A model generated the notes under the pieces. It was not told where the DNA came from, did not search any database, and saw only the letters and a program-made list of their open reading frames with translations. Positions 24,601 to 36,600 of a stretch of 64,000 nucleotides of DNA are shown here, piece by piece. This DNA comes from Trileptium ribeirensis (Eukaryota > Nematoda > Enoplea > Enoplida > Thoracostomopsidae): contig JASANE010019471.1 in the NCBI GenBank assembly GCA_030248225.1, positions 62,001 to 126,000 of the forward strand. Direction: 5' to 3'. The translations under genes were made by a program, and so were the position numbers. Each line of letters starts with the position of its first letter. Within the stretch, counting starts at the first letter, position 1.

Positions 24601-27600
24601 CTCTTCTACAAAGTTTCGAGCAAACATTTGGGACATTTATGCAGTACGAGTTAGAATCGCGTACGGTTTTTTCAACGATTCTATCAAACAAAAGCGGGTT
24701 TATAAAGCGGCACCAGTCTTGAGGCACCCTTACCCAAAACCATAAGGGCGGGGGGGGGGGGGGGGGAAGGGAGCGGTTTGCATAAGGCAGCACATGGCAT
24801 GATGTTTGTTTTTTTCTGAGCTAGTAACGAAATTTGGTGAAATTTACGATATTGTATTTGGAGTATTAATGTAATGGAATGGAATTTGATGAAAGTGGCA
24901 GAAATTTGCAGAACGACAATGGAGAAATATTATTATCGGTCAATAATGGCTTTGCTGGATTTCAGTTTTACGCGATTTAGCGTTTACATCAGTTCCTTCT
25001 TCGGATTAGGTTCACTTCAGCTTCATCACATTAGGTCGTTTTTTGACTTCAAGCGTATTATTAGTCTTATTGTCTAAGTGGCACATCAAAGTCAATACAG
25101 GAAAATGGACAGGTATAAGTGGCCCATTTGCAAAAATGATTTCATATTTACCTAAACTGTATAAGCTGAGCTCAGCGACTGTGTTTGGAACAGTTGTAGG
25201 AAAAACCGTTGGTGTTGGGATTTTTCAAAAAAAACTGTGACTCAAAAATTATGCTACCTTACTGGGTCTCGTCACAGAATAAGTCTGGTAGTCAATCTGG
25301 TTTCTTCAAATAAAGGGAAACAGTTTTCATCTATTTCGTGCCCAAATAGGTAGATTTTGGCTCCCTAGTTCATGCCTGCGGGTACTTTTCTGAACGACTG
25401 GTTAAAATATGTGTAAAATTTTCCGGCTGGGCTCAAAATCGCTTAAATTTTCCTTTTTAGATACGCAGGGTTGAAATCACAGTAAATTACACATATTTGA
25501 CGTTTTCTGACAGTCATAGTACTTTGTGGTCTCCCTAGTAGACCTGGGTAGACCCCCATATGAACAGGGCAATCGCTTTCTCCCAGGGCGTGTCCCCAGG
25601 TATAATTTGTGGTAGTTTGGAGGAGCCGTTAAGTCGTATAATCACGTCATGGTTTTAAATATTAGTATTTTGCCTCATTCCCAACTAACACATAGGGTGT
25701 ATTCTGGGAATTTTAGTTTGATTGTTTGATTAGTTGGCCTGCTCTTGGGTCTCGTTTCACCGATCATTTAAGGATGGATGGATGGGGGCTCAAACTGCAA
25801 AGAAAAAAGAAAATAAAGCAATGTAATTTATGTAGATGTGTCGCGGTTTTAAATGATTTTATCGTTTTGAGTCTGGGTTAGTTTAAAATATGGGACAGAT
25901 GATAGCTTCTGCTCACAGCAAAAACTAAGCGCAAAATGGTTTGCAGTCTGGTCTGTCCACAGCCCTCCGAGAAGTGGGGAGTGAAGTTCAGGTGAGGGAG
26001 GGATGTTCATTTTCTGCGGAAATTTCAAAGTGGGAGCACAAATTTTATTTAAAAAATTTGAATATATCCAAATTTTCATGTAGTTTTACTGCCGTGCATG
26101 TGCCTTCAAGCTATAAAACGACGTTTTAGCATTAGAAATAGTGGTAATTAATGTTTAAAAACATTTTGCATACAAAGACATAAATTTTCAGACATAAAAT
26201 ATTTTTGATTTAGTTGAACATGGGGTGTTCCGGCCGAATGGGGGCGGGACAGACGGAGGAAATCTCATGAACATGGTGGTCCCCCATTAGGTTTAGAAAG
26301 TGGGGTCCCCATCTTCCACTGTGGACAACCCACACAGTTACGTTTCTTCCATTATATACCTTTTACTGGGCTTCTGTTATCAGTCGTGGCTTTATCAGAT
26401 ATTTTTCCAAAAATAATTGTGCAATAATTTCTATTTAGATCGTTTTCGAAAATGACAATATCGGAAATCATCCATTGACCACTGAAGAAATTAGGTCGTA
26501 TTGTAAAGATATTAAGGTGTTGGGAGCGCGGGAATTGCGGTAAGATTCTTTTCATTTTATTATCTAGTGAATTCAGTCAGTAGGCAAGTTTGGTCTGTTA
26601 TGGTTTACTATTTCTGGAGACTGTTAGCAATCGGTCCCCAAAAAACATTGCGGTGTTTCGTTGTCAAAGCTCCCTGAGTCCAAGTGAACTGCTTTTTAAC
26701 TGACCCTACCCGTGCTGAATAAATTGTTCGCTTCGGACTTATAGTACGTTTTCTACCTGCGTTTAATGCGTTCTGCAATTTAGTGTTAGTTGTGCACGAC
26801 AAGCATTTCTCTGGTGTGTTGTTTGGATTGCTCTCTTGTAGTTCGCCACGTCGATGCGATGGTTCTGGTGGTGATTGCAGTTTTTGGTAGTTTGTTTTAA
26901 TTTTGCCAGGCAGCTGCTGGTTGGCTGAAACATCATTATCTTTAGAGCGTTTGAAATTGGCTCTTTTCTTTTTATCAGCTTGCCGGACGCGTGGATGTGA
27001 TTTTCCTTTGAAAGTGTCACGCTGCTGGCGCATATTGATATCGTCACTTGCCTGTTTCGTTTCCTGGGCTCGTATTCTTAAAATTATCTTCTGACAATTT
27101 TCCTTGCAACATTATACACCCTATAATATTTTCCCACTGCTGCATTGAAGTTTCCTGCAAAAATCGCATGGATTTCCACAATAATTTATGTGAACTTCAT
27201 AACCGGATGGCTAAATTCATATATTGCACCATTATATGACTAGTAAAGTCTATACGTTTCAGTTTATTTTGTGCGTCTTTGTGAATGGGAGTTGGATAAA
27301 TATACCTTACAGGGGTTTCTGCTGTTCGTTGTATTATCGAAATGAGCAATTTTTGTGTTTCACTATGTTCCATTTTATGTGTTAAAAATGAGAGTTTGTG
27401 TGCAGTGTTATACTGCAAGTAAAGAAGTAGTGTTTTTCAGCCAGTTGATAATCCCTACGGCTTTCCAAAGCCACTTTTTTAAGAAATTTTTAGGTTACTT
27501 TTAAAATGGCGGCGTGAAGTTAGGACATGGCTTGGCAAACAAAACGCCGCAGAGATACAACAAGAAGACGCAGTTAGCAACAATTCCGGAGTGTCAAAGG

Positions 27601-30600
27601 ATGCCAGACCTCCAGAAATGGAAGAAACAGAAGCCATTGATCGTGAAATTGAGGAGTTGAAAGTCGAAGAAGCCCGAGCTGCAAAGCGGTTGGCTACCTT
27701 CTTATGAGCAATTGTGTTTCTATTCTAAAGATTAATTTAACGAATGGCTTTTGTTACCATCAATAATGGGTATTAATTCAAGAGACACTGTAGGGCGTCA
27801 CAATGCACATCAGTGGGTGCGGTTCTACGCTTGGGTTCACAGCTAGGGCCCAAATAGGTTTTTAAAGTGGGCATTTGGAATACGAAATACACGAAAACAG
27901 TTATATCTCCATGAACAATAAGTGTTTGGGGGTGATATTTGGGTCATTTTGTAGAACGATTAAAGTCCTATTTGCTTGGTTATGATGCGGCATTACAGAC
28001 AGCGGTTTGTTATATTCCATGTTTGGGTATTATAGCGTCATATCATCACAATTTTTAAACATATTCGTGAATATGTGCTCTTTTTAAAGTGGATTACAAC
28101 GCTCTTGAACTACGTCGGGTCGGTTGTTAAAATTAAAAAAAATACTTTGAGATCATGCGTTTGTTAAGAGGTTTGTATAGATATCGCGCAATGTGAACCT
28201 CGAAACAACCAAGTTCAATAATTGTATATACTGTGCTCGCGGACCCTAAAAGCCCCTACTGTTTGCAAACTGGTGGGAAATGTGTTGCACCTGTCCCTGG
28301 AAAACCATTGGCTGCAAACCACTGCAGCCAGTGTATCAAAGAAATTAAAATTGCGAACAGTGCAACGGCCTGGCCACGACCCGGCGTGGAATTGGGCCTG
28401 ACGACCCTTGCCTCGCAGTCAAAACTGCTCAGGACAATCTAGTTCTGCCGAGTGGACTCAATTCGTTTATTTTCGTTGGAATAGTTTGTAAAAATTGTGT
28501 TTAGAACCATCAATGTACTAGTCCAGGTATTACATGTTATTTTCGTGTGTTAGTTGGTCACAATTTGTTTAATTGCAACGATGCTAATAAGTTATAATAG
28601 GTGTATTTTGATATTTGCTACCTCGGTTTGCGCTGAACACAGAACTTCGATTTTTATTGGAGGAACCCCGAAAATTTCTGACAATTGAACCGCGATCCCA
28701 GCGGCCACCCTGTATATACATATACACTCCAAAATCAAAAAACGTGCTCCGCCTCACTGTTATTAATTATGCATGGTTAAGTTTTCAATGTTAAGTATCT
28801 TGTTTTATTTAGGCTTCGCAAGAAAGAAATGAAAGAACATCGTAAGCTTCGCGATCGTGTACAGCTGAAAATGATTATTCCCGGCGACAAATTTGATGCT
28901 CCTGAGTCGGATGAGTTGTTCTCGCTTGGTAACCTAAAATCTGAGCGGTTACAGGTAATAATGGTTCCAAGATAGCGTTGTGGTTCAATACTTATTGCTT
29001 TACATTCTTGTGACCTGCCTATGATACAAATAAGAATAAAGTATCTAGATTCATTAAAAACGGCTATGGCATGGCTTTGACAAGCGATGTTCTCAGGACG
29101 TTGGAAATTAGTCCGGAACACTGGTTGTTGATTACTAGAACGCTATGATAGTATGTTAGCCGACAACGCGTAGAGCTGCTGTAGGTTCGTTGCGAAATGG
29201 CTAAACAAATCTTTTGAGACACCGTAGAAATTATTTATAATTTATAAGTTTTTTTAGCATTTATATTTCTTGTATTTCTGCCGAGCATTCTGTTTCAATT
29301 ATAGTTTAATAATATATATTCACTAGTATTTAATACAAAGTTGAAACTATCTTCATATTATTCAATGAAGCTATTCCGCTATCGTCTTGGCGATTAACAT
29401 AGTATAGTACTCTCCAGAAATGACTGTCGCAATTTGTGCGTGCGCGTCGTTCGAGATCTTGCCAGTATTAGGTCGTGTTCATATTGCATCCGATTCGATA
29501 CTACTAAACTCTATACCTAGGGTATGTAGGTATATGTACGGCCACAGGCAAACATATGTGCATAAAATGCGAACGGGAAACCCAAACGAACGTTACAACG
29601 TTCGTTTACGTTTAAGTTCGTTCATAAACGAACGTTGTTCTGTTTGTTTTTATGCACATATTTCTGTCCGTGACTGTGTTTATTTTTCGCACTGCTTTAT
29701 CAGTTTCGGATCCGAAAAAGTTGTGCATGCTATTTCGGATCGATGCAATATGATGCGGCCCTAAAATTTTTTATAGACTTTTTAGAACAAATTTCTTTCG
29801 AGCGAGTCTCGAGCAAGCGACAGTCATTTTTGGCCAGCATTGTATGTATTTGGTATGACACATGGTGGAAAATAGTAGTGTGATATTTATGCGCGACTAA
29901 ATTTAGCCTACGCCCACTAACTATCCTATTTTGTAAAACCCGATGTCGAATCTATATCCATTGTTAGGGAACAAGTAAGAAAGGGGATTCGATTCATTGC
30001 TTGAACAGAAAAACCATTTAATATTTGGCCATTAACAGTTCCACGACGATTATTAGTTTTCAATTAGGATTCGTCTCTGTTTTCAACAAATTCAATGTAA
30101 ATACGCCGGCATAAACGTAAGGGTTCTGTAGTTTTCATTATATTCGCGAACATAACCCTTGATAATACAAAAGCGATAAACTTTCGGTCGCAAACAATAA
30201 TTTGATGTTCGCGAACAGAAATCAGCAAATTTTCGCTTGGGTAGATAGGGTTCGGTAACGCAACTTTTTCCAAATAACAAAATAGGATAGTCAGCAGGTG
30301 CAGGTTAAGTTTACTCATTATTATTTTATGTTATGTTTTGCTATTTTATGTATGGGAATTAATAATTAAAAATTGCATCGAATAAGGTTTTGTTTATTAT
30401 TTTCGTAATATTTTTTCGTTGATGAATTTTTAGTCCTCGTCAACGGAAACAAAAATTGTCGGAGCGGCTACTGAATCACACGTGGGGCATGCTGATCGAA
30501 ATGAGGCAACGACAGACAACGTGCCCGCCAGCGATGAGAACAGTGACGAACTGGACCTAGATTCGGACGCAGAAGAAGACTTACGACACGCGTGTCTCGT

Positions 30601-33600
30601 GTATAACGTGAAGCATAGCAAAGGTTAAATCAACCGGAAAGACTTTCCGCGTATAGCCCAATTTTGATAACTAGAACTGTGCATTACTAATTATAGAGGT
30701 GAATTCGGAGAGAGCGGGAGCCTACTACATTTATCACCAACATTTCGCGTTGGCAGTGAATTTGCGTCCTGGATACTAAACATCGTGGGATACTAGGGAA
30801 TTCGATTAAAACTATGTATTCCTGAATCCAATAAGCAGCCTTTCGCTTGCAGCCCGCACAGAATGTGTATAGTTAATCGGGCGCGACCGTGAGACTATGC
30901 AACTTGTTACCAACATTGGACATAGGCCCGTTGGCAGTTTTCCTCAGTTCTTCTTTTGGGTTTATATACCGTCGGCTAGTAGGAACCGGGTTAAATCAGA
31001 TTAGTACTAGATAGTATTCTTCGGCTGCATAGATCAAAATAGCGGAGATTCTGTTACAAGACCGACAGGAATTCAGGCTACCGACTATCTGACATTTGTT
31101 GATGTTAATGCAGCATTTGATTCAGTGGAAAGAAACAGTCCTAACAATATTGTTAAATGCGAAGGCATGCCCTGTCAATGGTTGACATAATAAAGCAGTT
31201 TTACGCGTAGTCTAGTCTGAATCCAAAATCTATAATCTTCATCATTTGAAATTAAGACAGGTGTTTCGCAAGGATCAGTAATGTCACCGGTCTTGCTCAG
31301 TTACACTGTTGACGTGGTGCTCAATCCAGGAGGTACCGGCTGGCGTCACAGGTACAGCAGCGTCGAACCCAGCCGTCAGAAGTGATCTTGACATCGCGCT
31401 ACAGGCAGAGTCGGAAGTTTAAATGTACGCAACATTGATTGCCTACACAAACATTGCAACCGTCTGGGCCTAAAGATAAACAACAAAAAACAAAGTCGAT
31501 GTCGTGCTGGTGTCTATCTACTCCCCATGTCTCTCTGGACGGGCCAACTTTGGGGAACGTTAATAGCTTGTGCTATATAGGCGCTATAGTAAATACGGAC
31601 GTTTTAAACAGAATTGCAAACGTTTTTGTTAACTAAAAGAACCTGTGGCAAAATAATCTGGTCAGCACAGTGACGAAGTTCAGAGCCTTAGACTCGTGTG
31701 TTATTCCTGAACTACTAAACGGTGGTGAGACTTGGACCCCCAAATGGTCAAAATACCGCATGCTATAAGGTGTTCGAACGTAATAATTTGCGCAAAATAC
31801 TGGGCGTCACGCGGCTAAGTCACATTTCAAACTGCGCTCTGTATGGCTTGGCCGAACGAATGTTCAGCATAACGTCAACAATTACAACAATATGTCTGCG
31901 ATAAATGGGCGATATATTACGGATGGCCGGATAGCTGATGCCAAGCTACCAAAAAGGATATTGCTGGCTGACGCAGCATGGAACTGGAGAAGACCACAAG
32001 GTAAAGTATTTACATCCCAGATGCGGGCAGTGCTGACGGGCACGGAGCCGCTGTGCAGAGACATTCCATGGAAACGCTGGCGGCGAGAACCTATGCAGGT
32101 CATGGTCGAGCACGAAATGGATTGTCATGAAAGGAGTTCGCGCACCAAACGAGTTCCGCCCCCCCACATAAGTGTGGATAGGTGAATACTTTGTACGTAC
32201 GCTTAAGAATATTTTGTATTGACTTGCGGCAAGGTTAAACAATTGCTGAAGCCTATTCTTTATGTAAAAAGTGACTAATTGTAACTATATTATAGCTTTG
32301 GCAGAAACTACCTGTTAATTTCTTTAAAGCGACCTATCATTATTAATACCTAAAAATTATTAACATATAATTATAATTTAGGCGCTGTTGTTGTTCAAGC
32401 TAAACCAAACAAGCGGTCGCCATCTGTGAATCCAGAAACAGAGTGCTCCACTGAACCCACGTCCTCTAATGGCGTCGCGATACATGATAGTACAAGTACG
32501 TCACAAGCGAATTCAGCGTCAACTGTTTCAAAGTCTGCTACTATCGGCGTGAAGCGAAATAAAAGTCATTCGTCTGCCATCCCTCCGCAAAGCGGTTTCG
32601 ATGTATCAGGTGAACGCGATAATGTGATTTCGGCCAGAGTAGTAGCTATAAAGAATAGGTAAAATTCTGATATTCTTAACAGGTTGTGTATATTATTTGT
32701 CTTGTATATTTTAATCATTGTCTTCGCGAAGTCTATTTCAAGGCATTGTGTATAAATAAAGTGACATAGTCGTCATCCAACGCGTGTATATAGTAGCATA
32801 TTGACAACATTCGGCATAGGCGCACTGGATGGCAAAATAGCCGTTTAATTTATATAGTTATTTACCTTGCCTAAGTCAGGTAGATTTGCTCGAACATTTA
32901 ACATAAAAAATTTTTGATCACCAGACTATTGTAATATTTTTATTGTTAAGGTAATCCTGAAGCTGAAGACGAGGACCAGTCGGCGGCGGTGAAAAAGATC
33001 AAACTGGACCCACATGCGTTGGCAGTGGCCGAGTACCTCAAGGATTCGAAAAAGAAGCGACAAGAAGTAATCGAATGGGGTTATAATCGGTACGTTTAGT
33101 TATTTCCTGGTGTAAACGAAGGAAATTTTAGATGCTGCGGTGTTCAAACACAAGGTCAAGACACTCAGAATGCTATTATGATTCTATAAACGCGCTAGTT
33201 TCATTGCTTCGGAATCATCGTTGTTCGTATTATTATTTTGAGGTAGTCTTTGAAATAATAATAAACGATGTAATTACCACGTTGTGTCATAGCGTTTCTC
33301 GAATCTCTTCCTATAACATTCCTTATAATATAAATTTCAGCAGTTTTGCAGTATATTCAATTATCCAAGAAAATTTTTTCTATTGTTAAAACGGCACGAG
33401 TGGAGTTTCTTTTAGTAGCGAGTAATCGTGTCAAAAGTTTTTTTGTTCGCCTGCAACTACCATAACTCTCCCTTGAGGAGGGAGGGATTTCGAATGTTTT
33501 CTTAAATATGTAGTAATATCCAACTTTAGCCTTTGCTTAGGTAAATCTCTTGTTGACCCCGGTTGACTATCTAATGATTTTGGAATTATGGAATCTCCCA

Positions 33601-36600
33601 ACAGCTGGGTGTTCGAGTTCCTTAAATATGCAGTAATATCCAACTTTAGTATTTGCTTAGGTAAATATATTGTTGATCCCGGTTGACTATCTTATCATTT
33701 TGGAATTATGGAATCTCCCAACAGCTGGGTGTTCGAGCTCCTTAATAGTTTACCTCGAAACCTAAAGGTGTCCTTGAATTAGCTTTTGGCCACTTTAAGA
33801 TATTTTAATTTAATGTTTGATATTGTTTAATAATTTGGTGCTGAGGTCCAGTTATGTCCTTATTGCAGCTACTGCCATCAGTCTCGTCGCACAAAAAACT
33901 ATTTGCTTCATTGTTTCAGTCATCAATTTCCTGTTGGCTTGCCTGATTTAATAACTCCGTGGATCATGTTGATATTTCGCTGTTTGCCACGATATAGATA
34001 GAACTATGTATGAACTGTATCGAAGTGTTGATATGATATCGAAGTGTCAAAAGAAACATAGTCTGTGTCAAAGGAAACGTAGTCGAAAAACATTCCCAGT
34101 CCGTTATATCTATTTCGATTTGTTTGTTTTAGGTACGCGTTTAACGATGAAAATCTTCCGCAATGGTTTGTCGATGACGAAAGGAAGCACAGTCGAAAAA
34201 CATTCCCAGTCACAAAAGTAAGTTTTCACTTTTTCAAGTAACGGCCAAAATGTATTGCGCTGTAGGTGAATGTTGGAGCCAATATATCGAACGGGGTGGT
34301 TGGCTCGGAGACTGTTTAATAGAGAGATAATGACTAATGCTACAGCTAAATAGTGTTCAATGATCAATAGCGACAAACCGTGTGAGTGTGGTATATTCAC
34401 CTGATGCTCTGCTACCGATGAGTTGAACTAGGGTGGAAAACTCAAAGACCAATCCGCTTTTATGTACTATGTTGGTATACTCGTGGAGTCAACGCTATTA
34501 ATGAAGTCAATAACCAATGTTATTTACATATCGAAGCTGCTTTTATTTATTTCTCCAATAAACGTTTATAAATCACGTACCATTTGAAAAGAAACAATAA
34601 TTGTTGTTCTTATGGTATTCAGGAACCACCTAAACCTATGGGCATATTTTAATCACCTACGTGCATATTGAAAAAGTAGTACTTCCTCCATTTTTGAGAA
34701 TAATAAATATGCATAGACAATCATTTCACGATTAATGAATGCGGTATTCATTGGATAAATATCTCACTTGTCCAGTAAGATTGCTACGTTTTTGTAAAGT
34801 TTTGATGTTTCTGTTTGATTAAAACACCTTTCGGTCGGGCACACCAAATGATCTCTGAAATTTCTAGGTATCATTGAATATTTTGTTCCATTAAAAGGCC
34901 ATTCATTCGCAGATTAATTTACTATAATTGGGCATAGATTCAACCGCTTTCTCTTCTTTTGTATCTTTCATTTCCTTAAACTTCTGTTCCACGCTCTATA
35001 TCACTGCATATAAATTTATTTTTAGGAACAATTGGAGTATTACCGTTCGCTTCAAAAAGAGATCGACGCTCGACCGATTAAGAAAATTGCTGAAGCCAAA
35101 GCCCGAAAGAAGAAGAAGGTACCGTTTCAAAATATGACCACGTTTGTTTTTGGTTTGTGAGTTACAATATTAGGCTATCATTACCAAGAGTACACGATGT
35201 TTTACTGAATGGGCTTGCCACTGCTCAGCACTTGCATGCATTTTTCGTGGCAGGGGACTCTTACCATCCGCTCCTTCTACCTACAACTTTGCTAAATACC
35301 CTTTTGCGGGACAACATTACCTTAGATAATTTGCTTACCCTCTGTTAATTACTGGGTATTTTGTCCACAAAAAGTAACCCGTTTTAAGGCCAATAATTGC
35401 ATAATATTAAAGGGAATGAGAAATTCTAGAGAAAAGAATGTTGTCTATTAAATAAATAGAAGTTCATATAATCATTATGTTACGTTTTTCTGTGTTGCAA
35501 GACCCACAATGCAAAAGTAGTGCGTAGAAGCGCTGACGGGTGGCATAATCAAGCAAAAGGAAGACCTTTGTAGTTAGCCTATACGAAGCGTTTTAACGAC
35601 AAATATCATTCGGGGCTATCATTTTTGTTGTGTAAAATAAGGTTCTTGCGGTTCTATTTCAGGCTCTTAGACGTATGGAAAAAGCGAAAAAGAAATCAAA
35701 TCTTATCGCAAGCAACGAAGAGTTAAGCGAAAAAGAGAAAGCACATGAAATTCGAAGGTGAGTATAGTTTTACAGGGTGTTATTTTGAAACTGTCACGAT
35801 GGGTAATTGAAGCAATGAAGTTGTTTTGAAAGCACACTGCATCAATTCAGCACCGTGCATAAGCCATTCAACTGTCGATACACATCAAATACGGATACAA
35901 ACTGAAATTCACCCAAGATATAAAGCAAAAATTTTAACTATTACATTTACAAACATTATTAGATGATAGATCGTCAAGCTCTAGGAGATAAACTAGTAGT
36001 TTGTCTCCGCCAATGCTGAGCTTTGAACATGGGCATAATTTATGTTAGCCGTCGCCAAACTGTACCACAGTATTGTGTCTTTGACGAAATTCAATTTCTA
36101 ACATCTGCCATCGGTATTAATAGCTGAACGAACATAAAGATACTTTCTTCTATAAAAGTATTATACGTGTTTCCATATTTACAGTTTAGACTTTTTTCGG
36201 CACACGAGTCCATGCAACCATGGTTAAAACTGATCGCGTAAGCGGTTCTATTTCAAAAACGCTTTTGTTAGGCTGACCAATCCTGACGTTATGCCCAGTG
36301 TACCACAAGCTACCGAAACGCCAGTGTGTAAGACAAAATGGTGTCGTCATACTCACTGAAACGGAAAGCGCGTAGCCAGCGACAAAGATAGCGCACAATC
36401 GCAACAAACCCGAATTGGTATTTTTGTAAAGAATTTTATCAAGTTTTTTATGTCAACAGAAGCTGTTTTTACAAAGGGTGTAGCCAAATTTTTTTGTAAA
36501 GGCCACCACCGTTTGAGAAGCTAATACTTGGATCAGGGCTGCACTAATTTTTCGTGATACATCTGTATTTTTTTAACTTTATTAGTTTTTAGATGTATGA

